This document shows positions 44,866 to 54,171 of a DNA stretch of 64,000 nt, one piece after another (the stretch's first letter is position 1; the number at the start of each line of letters is the position of its first letter). The translations under genes were made by a program, and so were the position numbers. Source of the DNA: Pilimelia terevasa (GTDB lineage Bacteria; Actinomycetota; Actinomycetes; Mycobacteriales; Micromonosporaceae). The stretch is taken from assembly GCF_014647915.1 (NCBI RefSeq), contig NZ_BMQC01000018.1, positions 1 to 64,000 on the forward strand. The letters run 5' to 3'. The notes beneath the pieces were generated by a model. It made no database searches, was not told the origin of the DNA, and worked only from the letters and a program-made list of their open reading frames with translations.

Positions 44866-47800
44866 TCAGTCGTGGATGGGAGCGCTGGCTTCGACGTCGC
44901 GCAGGCTCATCATCGGGGAACGGGGCCCGAGGTCGCCGATGAACTTGGCCTTGCTGGTGGGGTCTACCAGCTCCGCGAACCACGCCCGGATCCACTCGGT
45001 GATCTGCTCGCGGTGCACCGAGTCCTCGGGTCCTTCGAGGTTGAGCACCGCCGCTACGGCCGCAGCCTCCATCGCGGAAGTGAGCCCCGAGGCACGAACA
45101 TGGTCACGGAGTTTCGCCGGTGTGCTCAACCGTTGTCGGCTTGCCGGTTCACGAAGCATCAGCGTGCGCGCGGCGACGATGCCGGCGATCGTGAGGTCCA
45201 GGACCCGGCGGCTGCGGCGCGTGATCGGAATCGCGTCAACGAAGCGGTCGCCTTGGCGCACGTACTGCGCAAAGTGCCGGAAGGTCTGCGCATCCCGCTC
45301 GCGGCCAATCTTGTGGAGCACGTACACCAAGCCGGGATGACGGCGTCCCACCCGGGCCGTCGTCTGGATGAACTCTGCCGTCGTGAGCGGCAGACCCAGC
45401 ATGACCATGGTGTTGAGGCGGTCGACGTCAACGCCGTGGGACAGCATCGAGCTGGCGGCGACCACGTGGATGCGCTCCGCGAAGTCGTCTTCCGGCTTCT
45501 CCAGCCGATCTAGGATTGCGCGGACCTCGTCGAAGTCGGTCTGACCGGTGAGCTGCTCGACGTTGATGCCGTCGACCGTGTTGTTGCTGCCCAGGCTTCG
45601 ACCGGCGGCCTCGACGTCGTAGAGCGTGGTCCCGTAGACGACGTCGGTGCCGTAGAGGCTGATCAGCGTGGGCACGTGGCGCGGGTCGACGCCGGCTTCC
45701 GCGCACACCGACGCCGGGTTGTTGACGAGCTCCCGCACGCACCGCTGCAGGGCGTCCAGCGTGCGGTCGCTGACGTGCTCCAACGTCACACCGCGCGGTG
45801 CGACGGCCACGAAACGGCGCAGCGGCTGCGTCGTCGACGTCGTCCAGAACGACTCGCCGGCTCGCGGACCCGGTTGGGGAAACACCCGGCCCTCGCGCTG
45901 GTACAGCACGTCGATCTGCCGGTCGTACCCGGTCAGCGTCGCGCTGCTCGCCACGATCTTCACCCTGGTGCCGCATAGCTCGTGCTGCAGGTGGTCGAGC
46001 AGACTCTCGTAGTGCGAGTCGACCGCGCCGAGACTGTCGCGCAGCAGGTGCAGCTCGTCCTGCAGCCGCAACGACGGGCCATACCGCTTCGGATCCATCG
46101 GGAGGTCCTTGAGGACCTTGCCACCTTGGCAACTCGGCACCAGACACCCGTTGGGGGCCGCCGATCGCTCGGCGTAGGTGAAGCCATGCCACGGCACCGG
46201 GCACAGCTTCTGCGGCGGGCCGACGAGCCCTCGCATCGCTTGCTGCATACCGATCGACGCCGCCTTGTCCAAAGTGCCCACCACCACGGTCGGCAGGAAC
46301 CGAAAGATCTCCTGGTCGACGACGTACATCGGCAGCGCCTGCCCCTTCGTGGGACAGGTCGTGCTGGTGCAACGGTGTTCCAACTTCCACCGCTCACGGT
46401 TGAAGTGCATCGTAAGGTTGTCGGCGCGGCAGAACGGGCACTGCAGCAGCACCTGGTACTTGTCCGGAAGCCCAGGGCTGTCCGGGGTGATGTCGCCGTC
46501 CTTCTCCGCCTTGGGGACGATCTTGTTGGGGGTACCGGCCTGGCCCACGAGGAAGCCGAGGCTGAACGGGGTGCCCCCGACGTTCTCCTCCCTGCGCACC
46601 ATCTCGGCGCCGGCCAGCGCATCGGCGAAGCGCTGGGTCTGCTGCAAACTCAGGAGCCGCAGCGGGAACCGGGACCACGCTGTCACGCCCATCAGCTTGC
46701 CCGTGAGTCGGTCGTGGAACGCTGCCGTCAGCAGCAGCCCCAGGTAGGTTTCCGTCTTGCCGCCACCGGTGGCGAACCACACCGTGTCCACGAAGCGGGC
46801 CTCGTCGTCCGGCTCAGCGAGGAACCGGATAGCCGACAGCAGGAACCCGACCTGGAACGGCCGCCACGTGGCATAACCACGTCCCTCAGCGCTTCGGGCG
46901 ATGGCCTTGTTCATCAACTGGAATGCCCGCAGGATCGTCGGGCGAGTCCGCAGCAACTCCACCCCGGTCCGCAGGCGATCCAGCTCGTCGAACACGTCCT
47001 GGGCGGACTTGTCCGCCTCGGCGCGCATCGACGCAGTCCACCGTTCGGCCGTCTGCCGGTCGTCCAAGGCACCCTGGGACCAATGCGCTTCGTCGTATGC
47101 CGCGAGCGCGTCCACCAGCGCGGTCAACTCCGGTAGTGGGTCGCACGCCAACGCCAGGAACGACAGGTCAGGCGGAGTGCTCGTGCTGTTCCAGTAGGCC
47201 GGGCGACACGTCTGCACATCCACGGTGTCTGTCGTGCGGAACACCCCCGGCTCAGGCACGTCGACGCCGACGTTGATTCCGTACGCGGGAACGTCTCGGT
47301 CGTATCGGAAGCTGTCCGGCAACGCCTCGAGCTGGAACGGTGTCGTCGTGAGGCCGGCGACCTCCAGCTGGGTCTCGTACAAATGTGAATCGGTGAGCCC
47401 GGGTGCCTTCTCCGGACTGGTGTTGACCAGCTGCACCACCAGCTCGGCCTCGCGGTGCCAGTCCTCGACCTCGACTCGTACCTCGGCCGCTAGGCCCGGC
47501 GCCCCGACCGCGGCGAACGCATCCGTCAACTGCTTGCCACCGAATGAACCGCCCCCGGCGTCCACCAGGACCGACACGACCTCCTCGACGAGGTCACTGC
47601 GCCACCAACGCTGCTCCGGATGCGACCCATCCTTGGGGTCCTTGACCCAGGCTCTGGCGCGCACCGTCACCGTCATCGACCACGACGGCGCCACCGCCGG
47701 TCGCAGCCGGATGCCGATCGCGCAGGGGTCCAACCGCTCCAACCGCTCGTCGGCAGCTCCCTTGCGGACCTCGTCCTCGCAGGCGATCCGACCCAGCCAG

Positions 47801-47931
47801 AACGTCCCGGACGGTGCCACCTCCAATCGCGCCAACCCGTCACCGCGGCCCGCCGCGACGACCCGGCGATCGAGCCAGGCGACGAACGCTTCGCACGCCT
47901 GCTCCTGCGACTCGACCCCATTGACGTTCAT
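44866..47931 (-). CDS. drmA: DISARM helicase (DrmA-like)
   Basis: A 1021-residue superfamily 2 helicase. Walker A is in VWFATGGGKTETYLGLL near residue 390, followed by AWSRFPLRLLSLQQTQRFAD. Walker B is LQDELHLL (DELH), then SATLTGYDRQ (III), and in lobe 2 ASSMLSHGVDVDRLN and QTTARVGRRHPG (VI). Zinc-finger-like CPFCRAD and CTSTTCP sit between motifs. The TGGGKTE loop and overall order match DrmA, the DISARM core helicase shown in the literature to form a DNA-loading complex with DrmB. ATG overlaps the sigma factor stop (ATGA), an unusual coupling. Confidence 0.88.
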   Translation of the reverse strand: MNVNGVESQEQACEAFVAWLDRRVVAAGRGDGLARLEVAPSGTFWLGRIACEDEVRKGAADERLERLDPCAIGIRLRPAVAPSWSMTVTVRARAWVKDPKDGSHPEQRWWRSDLVEEVVSVLVDAGGGSFGGKQLTDAFAAVGAPGLAAEVRVEVEDWHREAELVVQLVNTSPEKAPGLTDSHLYETQLEVAGLTTTPFQLEALPDSFRYDRDVPAYGINVGVDVPEPGVFRTTDTVDVQTCRPAYWNSTSTPPDLSFLALACDPLPELTALVDALAAYDEAHWSQGALDDRQTAERWTASMRAEADKSAQDVFDELDRLRTGVELLRTRPTILRAFQLMNKAIARSAEGRGYATWRPFQVGFLLSAIRFLAEPDDEARFVDTVWFATGGGKTETYLGLLLTAAFHDRLTGKLMGVTAWSRFPLRLLSLQQTQRFADALAGAEMVRREENVGGTPFSLGFLVGQAGTPNKIVPKAEKDGDITPDSPGLPDKYQVLLQCPFCRADNLTMHFNRERWKLEHRCTSTTCPTKGQALPMYVVDQEIFRFLPTVVVGTLDKAASIGMQQAMRGLVGPPQKLCPVPWHGFTYAERSAAPNGCLVPSCQGGKVLKDLPMDPKRYGPSLRLQDELHLLRDSLGAVDSHYESLLDHLQHELCGTRVKIVASSATLTGYDRQIDVLYQREGRVFPQPGPRAGESFWTTSTTQPLRRFVAVAPRGVTLEHVSDRTLDALQRCVRELVNNPASVCAEAGVDPRHVPTLISLYGTDVVYGTTLYDVEAAGRSLGSNNTVDGINVEQLTGQTDFDEVRAILDRLEKPEDDFAERIHVVAASSMLSHGVDVDRLNTMVMLGLPLTTAEFIQTTARVGRRHPGLVYVLHKIGRERDAQTFRHFAQYVRQGDRFVDAIPITRRSRRVLDLTIAGIVAARTLMLREPASRQRLSTPAKLRDHVRASGLTSAMEAAAVAAVLNLEGPEDSVHREQITEWIRAWFAELVDPTSKAKFIGDLGPRSPMMSLRDVEASAPIHD

Positions 47932-49547
47932 GACGCCTTCCTCTCGACGGAACCGCCGGACCAGCCGGCCTTCGAATCGTCGACCAGATACGAGCGCAGC
48001 GCCGCCGCCTCTTCGCTTGCCTGCAGCTTCGTCATCGACGTGGCCTGAATCTGTCGGATACGCTCCCCGGTGACGCCGTAGTCCGCACCGATTTCTTCCA
48101 ACGTCTCCTCGTCCCCAGTTTCGAAGCCGAACCTACGTTCGACGACGCGAGCGGCCCGCTCCGGCAGAAGCCTCCTGAGCATCCGCGCGATGTCACTGTG
48201 GAACATGGCGTAGACGACGATCTCCGCAGGGTCGGTTCGACCATCGCGGTCCTCATCGCGTGGCAAGATGTCCGCCAGGCGAAGGTCGCCTTCGTCTCCG
48301 AGGAGCTCGTCCACGCTCCGAAACGGACGCATGACGTCCAGTGCCCACTGAACCTTTCCCGGCTCCAGGCCGGCCACTTCTGAAATCTCGATCAAGGTGG
48401 GTTCTCTGTCGAGCCGCGCCCTCAGTCTCGCGGCTCCCTTCCTGACCTTCTGCATCTGTTCATGGGCATGGACGGGAATGCGGATGGTCCTGCCTCGATC
48501 GGCGATACCACGGTCGATCGCCTGCTTGATCCAGCATGTGGCGTACGTGGAGAACTTGAAGCCCTTTGACCCGTCGAACTTGTCGGCCGCACGCATCAAG
48601 CCCAGATTCCCGTCCTGGATACGGTCGGCGAATTCGACGCCACAGAATTGATACTGACGGGCCTTGGCAATTGACACCACCAACCGCAGGTTCGTACACA
48701 CCAGTTCGGCATGCGCTTGTCGACCGGCTAAGACCCTAGTCTGCAGGCTCAGCTGGACGCCCGGCGAGAGCTTGCCCTCGCGTGCAGCATCGAGTTCTTC
48801 CTGAGCGGCGGCGCCTTGCGAGATCACCGACCACAGCTCGACCTCTCGCACACCACCGATCAGCGGATGACGGTTGATCATTCGCAGATACTGCCCAACC
48901 GAGTCTTCGTGGTGCTCGTACCCCTCGGGAGCGACTCGCTCCAGCCGCAGATCGGCGAGTGCGGGTAGGTCGACCCCCGCCTCTTCCAACCGCTCCAACA
49001 GCGAGCCGTGTTCAGCGGAGGAAAGCTTCCTTTTCGTGATCAGCAGCGCCACATCAGCACGAGTAAGCTGCCCGCCAGTACGGACCCAGTCGCCCATCAG
49101 GTCGTCGAGCGCCTTGCCGACGATGTCGTCTGCAGCCCGCGGTACCGGCGGGTCTGGCTCCTGCCCGAACATCCACGCCACGTCCTCACCAGGTCCGCCT
49201 GGGTCGCCTCCGGCTATCGGGTCATCCGGCTCGGCGCCCGAGACTGTCATTTGGACGGACCTGATAACGGCGACTGACCGACACACCGGTGGCGTCCCGG
49301 CGGCCTGGACCGCGCGTTCGGGTACTCGGATGTTGGTCGGGTCCTCCTGCTGCGCGAGGGCGGCTACGAGCGCCTCGACGTCGCGATGCGTCAGGCGGTA
49401 GCGAGCCACGTAGTCAGCTACGAGGGACGGGACCGACCGAGCACCGCGACTGTCGACGATCATGCGGAGCTCATCGACGAGGGCGGGAGTGACACGCGTC
49501 GGCGCGCTCGCCCAGCGCTGCACCGACGATCGCGTCAACGTCGCCAT
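47928..49547 (-). CDS. Sigma-70 family factor at the head of the drmA-drmB operon
   Basis: A 539-residue sigma factor of the primary-like type. A region 1.2-like segment (EDSVGQYLRMINRHPLI) begins about residue 215, then region 2 (LVCTNLRLVVSIAKARQYQF, DRIQDGNLGLMRAADKFD, FSTYATCWIKQAID), region 3, and region 4 with HTH (EETLEEIGADYGVTGERIRQ). The N-terminal 210 residues carry two region 1.1-like helices (LTHRDVEALVAALAQQ and LTRADVALLITKRKL) around an acidic linker. An excellent ribosome-binding site (AAGGAGG) precedes the ATG. The gene overlaps drmA by 4 nt. It probably directs island-specific transcription; -10/-35 specificity cannot be deduced here. Confidence 0.9.
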   Translation of the reverse strand: MATLTRSSVQRWASAPTRVTPALVDELRMIVDSRGARSVPSLVADYVARYRLTHRDVEALVAALAQQEDPTNIRVPERAVQAAGTPPVCRSVAVIRSVQMTVSGAEPDDPIAGGDPGGPGEDVAWMFGQEPDPPVPRAADDIVGKALDDLMGDWVRTGGQLTRADVALLITKRKLSSAEHGSLLERLEEAGVDLPALADLRLERVAPEGYEHHEDSVGQYLRMINRHPLIGGVREVELWSVISQGAAAQEELDAAREGKLSPGVQLSLQTRVLAGRQAHAELVCTNLRLVVSIAKARQYQFCGVEFADRIQDGNLGLMRAADKFDGSKGFKFSTYATCWIKQAIDRGIADRGRTIRIPVHAHEQMQKVRKGAARLRARLDREPTLIEISEVAGLEPGKVQWALDVMRPFRSVDELLGDEGDLRLADILPRDEDRDGRTDPAEIVVYAMFHSDIARMLRRLLPERAARVVERRFGFETGDEETLEEIGADYGVTGERIRQIQATSMTKLQASEEAAALRSYLVDDSKAGWSGGSVERKAS

Positions 49548-49820
49548 GACCGCCTCCTTGCTCGTGGAAGGCTCATCGTAGAGACCGAGTCCGACAAGAA
49601 GGCATCAATAGAACATTTGTTCGATGGCGGGTCTACCAAGAAGCGGGTCTGGAGCACCCCGGCGAGGTCGATGCGCAGCCCCACCGTCGGTACCGATCAC
49701 CGGTCCGACCCGATGCCCGCGACTGTCGGAGAGTCGACAGAGCAGCTGCTCGCCAGGCTCTGTTCCGGCGGCGCACCCTCGGTCGAACGTCAACGGCGGC
49801 TGGTCCACTACAGTCCCTAC
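49548..49820. promoter_or_regulatory. Divergent region between sigma factor and C5 methylase
   Basis: 273 bases between the sigma gene (-) and the cytosine methylase (+). In the methylase frame it is open, with an alternative ATG at 49713, but the encoded sequence looks unconserved. It should contain the promoters of both transcription units. AT-richer patches occur at 49585-49625 (TCATCAATAGAACATTTGTT), the most promoter-like stretch seen. Confidence 0.4.
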
Positions 49821-50930
49821 ATGGCAGCCCGACCCATCCAAGTTTCCGCCGTCGACCTGTTCTGTGGCGTCGGCGGCCTGTCGCACGGACTGCAGGACGC
49901 CGGCATTCACGTCGCAGCCGGCGTCGACTTGGACCCCATCTGCGGTTACCCATACCGCACCAACATCCGGGCACCGTTTCACCGACGAGACATCCGCAAC
50001 CTCGCTGTCGACGAGCTGGCTGCCATGTGGCCGGCTGGGGCCGTACGGGTCCTCGCCGGGTGTGCGCCTTGCCAGCCGTTCTCGTCGTACCGTCGAGGTG
50101 TCGACACGTCGAGAGAGGCCCAGTGGCCACTCGTCAACGAGGTACGCCGGCTCGTCGAAGGCGCGTTGCCCGACATCGTCACGATGGAGAACGTTCCTCG
50201 CATAGTCAGCACGCCGGTCTTCACGGACTTCGTCGCGCGCCTACGGAAGCTTGGCTACCGGGTGAGTTCCGGCTCGTGCTACTGCCCGGCGTATGGGGTA
50301 CCGCAGCGTCGGCGGCGGCTGGTCCTCGTCGCATCGTTAATGGGCGACATCGCCGTGCCCAAAGGTGCGACCACGGCCGCCAACTACACCACTGTCCGGC
50401 AGGCCATCGGCGATCTGGAGCCGGTGAGGCACGGTGAGGTCCATCCCGACGACCGCCTTCACAAGAGTCGAACCCTTAACGACCTCAACCTGAAACGCAT
50501 CAGGCGTTCCAAGCCCGGCGGCACCTGGGAGGAGTGGCCCGAGGAGTTGCGAGCACCGTGCCATCGCAGGGCCTCGGGTGCCACCTTCCGCAACGTCTAC
50601 GCCCGCATGGTCTGGGACGACCCCTCTCCGACGATCACCACTCTGGCGTACAACTTCGGTGCCGGTCGGTTCGGGCATCCGGAGCAGGACCGTCCCATCA
50701 CGCTCCGCGAAGCCGCCATCTTGCAGAGCTTCCCGCCGGACTACGAGTTCGTCGCGCCGGGGGAACCGGTGCAGTTCGCCCCCCTCGGCCGACTCATCGG
50801 CAACGCGGTACCGCCCCGCTTAGCTGCGGCGGTGGGAACGGCGATCGTCGATCACGTCAAGGCGTTCAGGGGCAGTGTCCGCAAGGTCTCGCGCGCCAAG
50901 ACCGTCCCTGCAGCCCAGCTCACCGCTTGA
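49821..50930 (+). CDS. C5-cytosine DNA methyltransferase
   Basis: A 369-residue 5-methylcytosine methylase. Motif I AVDLFCGVGGLSHGLQDAG, motif IV GCAPCQPFSSYRR with the catalytic Cys, motif VI TMENVPRI, motif VIII YGVPQRRRRLVLVAS, a target-recognition segment including KPGGTWEEWPEELRAPC, and C-terminal PITLREAAILQSFP and LIGNAVPPRLAAAVG (motifs IX-X). The start is set at the ATG 10 residues before motif I. It is divergent from the sigma gene at the right end of the island. It may be a DrmMII-like modification enzyme and is the logical partner of the Vsr gene. DISARM classes normally use one methylase, so having both types is notable. Confidence 0.9.
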   Translation: MAARPIQVSAVDLFCGVGGLSHGLQDAGIHVAAGVDLDPICGYPYRTNIRAPFHRRDIRNLAVDELAAMWPAGAVRVLAGCAPCQPFSSYRRGVDTSREAQWPLVNEVRRLVEGALPDIVTMENVPRIVSTPVFTDFVARLRKLGYRVSSGSCYCPAYGVPQRRRRLVLVASLMGDIAVPKGATTAANYTTVRQAIGDLEPVRHGEVHPDDRLHKSRTLNDLNLKRIRRSKPGGTWEEWPEELRAPCHRRASGATFRNVYARMVWDDPSPTITTLAYNFGAGRFGHPEQDRPITLREAAILQSFPPDYEFVAPGEPVQFAPLGRLIGNAVPPRLAAAVGTAIVDHVKAFRGSVRKVSRAKTVPAAQLTA

Positions 50931-51704
50931 TCCGGCGACAACTCTGTCAACGCCGCCCCAACCCTGGTTCTGGCCCCCTTTCCGTTGGGTGTTGACGGTT
51001 CGGCCTGGATCACGATTGAAGGATTCGGCGGCGGAAAGATCGAGGTTTGCGCGCGACCGTACGCCTGTCGTTTGATCGTTTGATCCGGATGACCGCGCCT
51101 TCGACCGGCCCGAGTTGTGCGCGAGAGTCGCCCGAGCTTTCGTGATCGAGCCGGCCGACGATGTGCCGCTTGCACTGTTCCAGCTCCGCAGCCGCCATTC
51201 GCACCTCTAGGACCGTGCTGCTCCAGGTGGATCGGTCGCCACAATGTCCATGTCACGATGCATCCTCCGTCACAGCACGGTCAGGGTTCACCGTACGCGG
51301 CAGTTGGTCCGGCCTGAACCAACCGGTCTCCCCGCCAGGCATGAGCAGACCGTGATGATGGCCCAGAAGGACACCGGCAGCCAGCGTCCATGGCGGCGCG
51401 ACCGTGTTGCTCCGTGGTTGCTCGGCTGCCGAGCTGACAACAGACATCGTCCGAGACCAAGGGAGACCGGATGAGACTGACCCGACAACGCCAACCCGCC
51501 GATCGCGGGCCCGTGAACTGTGGACACTCCGCGATCACTGACAGCACCGCCACAGCCGCGCTTTCCGCGAGAAGACACGCACGAAAACCGACTAGAACGC
51601 CCAACCTCGTAGCGGAGCTGCCCAGAAAGTCCGCCTCAACTCCTGCGAGTCGCCGACCACACACATCACACCGATGACAGAGAAATTTGGATATCCGAAC
51701 TTCG
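50931..51704. other. Intergenic region, no convincing gene
   Basis: 774 bases between the cytosine methylase and the tRNA-Arg fragment. Short open frames on both strands have no recognisable motifs, poor start signals and no codon-position pattern that stands out. It could be the decayed end of the left element. Confidence 0.5.
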
Positions 51705-51751
51705 GACTACGGATCAGAAGGTTAGGGGTTCGAGTCCCTTCGGGCGCGCCA
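51705..51751 (+). other. att core: 3' fragment of a tRNA-Arg(ACG) gene
   Basis: The 47 bases read as the 3' half of a tRNA: anticodon loop CTACGGA (anticodon ACG), 3' anticodon strand TCAG, T arm AGGGG-TTCGAGT-CCCTT, acceptor strand CGGGCGC, discriminator G and encoded CCA. The 5' half (expected to begin GCGCCCG) is absent upstream, so this is not a functional tRNA. It is a typical attachment-site duplicate for a tyrosine integrase, whose gene lies about 20-200 bases to the right. Because the core holds the tRNA 3' end, the sequence on its left is element DNA rather than the tRNA body. Confidence 0.8.
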
Positions 51752-51774
51752 CGATGACCAGGCAGTATGTCTGG

Positions 51775-53233
51775 TCATCGATGTTTTCTGGGGCAGCGTG
51801 TGCCACGTGTGTGCCGCTTCTTAGGCTTCGCTGCGCGGTGCTTCCTGCTCCGCCGTTCATGGCGTTGGCCTGGTGTTTCGAGGCCGCTGCTGGTGGGCGG
51901 TCGGTTTGACGCATCCGGATTTTTGGTGTCGCGTTCGTGGCGTCGCCTAGCCTGCTTGATGCGGCTGCGGATCTTGGCGGCGGCGGTAAGGACCAGTTGC
52001 GCGGTTGCTTCGGCGCTGCGGCGTTGTGTTGGTGGTAGGACGCTGGTGTAGATGTCGGCTGTCACGGTGATGGTGGAGTGGCCGAGCTGGTCCTGGATGG
52101 TTTTGAGGTCGGCGCCGGCGGTGTGGGCGAGGGTGGCGGCGCCGTGCCGTAGGTCGTGCAGCCGTACCGGTGGTAGCCCAGATCGGGTGACGAGTAGACG
52201 GAACCGCTGGGTGAGATAGCCGGGGTGGCCCGGCCGGCCGGCCGTCTGGGCGGGTGAACACGTAGCCGGTGTCGCAGTACCGACTATGGGTGTCGCCGTG
52301 GGTTCGTTGCTGGCGTTGGTGGGCGCGTAGGGCTGATGCGGTGTGTTTGTCGATGGCGATGACGCGGGTACCGGCTGCGGACTTCGGTGGTCCTTCGCAG
52401 ACGTCGTAGCGCACGGCGACGCGTTGACGGACGATGTTGATCTGGAGCCGGTCGAAGTCGATGTCTTCCCAACGCAGACCAGCGGCTTCGCCGCGGCGCA
52501 GACCACGCAGGGCGATCAGGCGCCAGATCGCGCAATGGCCGTCGCCGCGGACGCTGTCGAGGAACTCGGCGAGCTGTTCGGCTGTCCACACCGCGACCGT
52601 GGGGCGGGTGCCGGTGGCCCGCCAATCGGCGACGCGCTGTTCGGTCCAGACCCGGGCGTGGCTGTCCGGCCGGGTAGGTGTCTCGACCCGGCGGGCGGGG
52701 TTGTCGATGATGAGCCCTTCGCGGATGGCGGTGTTCAATGCCGCTCGTAGGGTGCTTCGCAGATGAGCAAGGGTGCATGCGGAGTGCGGCTTACCGAACC
52801 GGTTGTGGGCTTCGGCGACCTGGCTGAACGCGACACTGATCTGTCGGGTGGTCAAGTCGCCGAGGTTCACCGCGCCCAGGTGCGGGATCAGGAAGCGGCG
52901 GATGTCGCCGGCGTAGTTCATGCGGGTGGTCGGCCGCAGCCGCACCCGAGTGGCGAGCCAGTGCTCCAACCAACGAGCGAGAGTCCAGGTACGGGCAGCG
53001 CGCTCCTCGGCCGGTAGGGCGAGAAGTTCGTCACGGGCACGCTGAGCGGCGGCCTTGGAAGTGAACCCGCCCCGACAGACTCGCTCGCCTCGGCCGAGGA
53101 TTGTGGGCACGGTGCAGCGGTAGTACCAGCTACCGTGGCCGCGCTCGCCGCGGCGGGGACAGGCCCGACCGAGCTTGCGCTGGGTGCCAGGCGCCACACA
53201 CCCACACCGTTTGAAGATCAGTCCTCTGTTCAT
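51775..53233 (-). pseudogene. int: Tyrosine integrase, frameshifted
   Basis: The first frame (from 53233) encodes a zinc-containing N terminus (FKRCGCVAPGTQRKLGRACP), the core-binding domain (WLATRVRLRPTTRMNY) and the first catalytic half (ALRGLRRGEAAGLRWEDIDF, with Arg), reaching GYVFTRPDGRP. There it leaves frame. The other frame continues with PVRLHDLRHGAATL (HxxR), QLGHSTITVTADIYTSVLP (His and nucleophile Tyr) and a basic tail to 51775. A 4-bp GGCC unit too many at 52232-52243 accounts exactly for the shift. The full protein would be about 485 residues. As sequenced the enzyme is inactive unless slippage restores it. Confidence 0.88.
52232..52243. repeat. (GGCC)3 tetranucleotide repeat causing integrase frameshift
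   Basis: Three GGCC units in the integrase coding sequence. Removing one unit gives DGRPGHPGYLTQRF in one continuous frame through the catalytic domain. Confidence 0.8.
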
Positions 53234-53332
53234 GGCGGCGTCCTTCCAGTCGTGTAGTTCCAGCGTGCCGCGCTCCGGTTAAGCAAGCTGAACATGTAGG
53301 TCGATGTGCGAAACGTTGCCGGATGGTTCTGA

Positions 53333-53899
53333 GCCTGCTGGCGCGAGTGGTTTCGGCTCTCCCGAGCTCCCGCTAGCCCGCACAAGTCAGTCGGAGATCA
53401 CTTGTGGCAGGCACTAAACAAGCCGCTGGAGACCAAGCCCGGCGTCCCCAATAAGGTCATCCCAGGCAAGCCGGGATTAGGGCAACCACTGACGCTCCTG
53501 GTCAATCACACGCCCGAACTTGACGCGCGAATCACTAAAAACCGGACGCGGGCACGGGAGAACTGCGTGAGGTTCTGGGGTGTCGACTACGCCAAGCCAG
53601 AAAGCCCGAACAGCGAATATTCGAATCAGAAGCGGGACTGCGACGAGTACCCAATGGCTTCAACTTTCGAGGGAGTTGCCCACGCGGACTACCAGCCAGG
53701 TTCGACCTTGTCGTTCTCTTCCAACCCGGTTCCCTATGGAGAGAACGGGTCTGCTGCACCGTGGGTGACAGGTCAGGTCACGCGGCGGCGCTGGCCGGCG
53801 AGAGCCGGCACCTGTTTTGAGATGAAGCGCCAGCCGAGGCGTCCGTCCCGGCTGGCGCCTGTCGCCAAGCCGAACCGAGGAGGTCGTCAGGCCTGGTAG
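53333..53899 (+). pseudogene. C-terminal fragment of a NucA/NucB-type nuclease toxin
   Basis: An open frame without a start codon (preceded by TGA at 53330). It encodes a stretch typical of the C terminus of secreted NucA/NucB deoxyribonuclease toxins: TKNRTRARENCVRFWG, then KRDCDEYPMASTFEG, matching the family's CDEYPFAST-type active-site motif. After NPVPYGENGSA the expected remaining motifs (Asn and the final Trp region) are replaced by unrelated basic sequence. It is therefore a truncated toxin remnant, about 100 bases from the integrase start. It was probably cut from its delivery protein by element insertion or recombination. Confidence 0.6.
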
Positions 53900-54171
53900 C
53901 CGGAACGAGGCAGGTCAAATTGGGAGTCGGCTCCGTCAGATTGCGCTCGTCGCCTCGGTTAGTGTGTCGCGTCGGCGGAGCAATCGACGACCTGGAGCGG
54001 GGGATCGAAAACTGACACATATCGGCGTCGCGCCGAACAGCAGCTCCGCCGGCTGCCGGCCCAGCAGTCGCGATCATCGCCGCGACCACCGGCGCCCCGC
54101 CCGGCTGAGCAGAGTGGCGGTGGCTGATCAAGATGCTCGCTGTGTCGCTCACCTTGGCTAGGGCGCTCGGT
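53900..54171. other. Intergenic region before the HNH gene
   Basis: 272 bases with no recognisable gene. It presumably holds the promoter for the HNH/87-residue pair. Confidence 0.4.

Noticed and set aside
25481-50930. A drmC (phospholipase-D) gene
   Set aside because: No HxKxxxxD pair was seen in any protein of the island, so drmC was not annotated; a search outside the window would be needed to exclude it.
51281-51664. 127-residue open frame on - strand
   Set aside because: No motif, no ribosome-binding site, and codon pattern not different from random high-GC sequence.
51690-51760. Complete tRNA gene
   Set aside because: Only the 3' half matches a tRNA-Arg; the D arm and 5' acceptor strand are missing.
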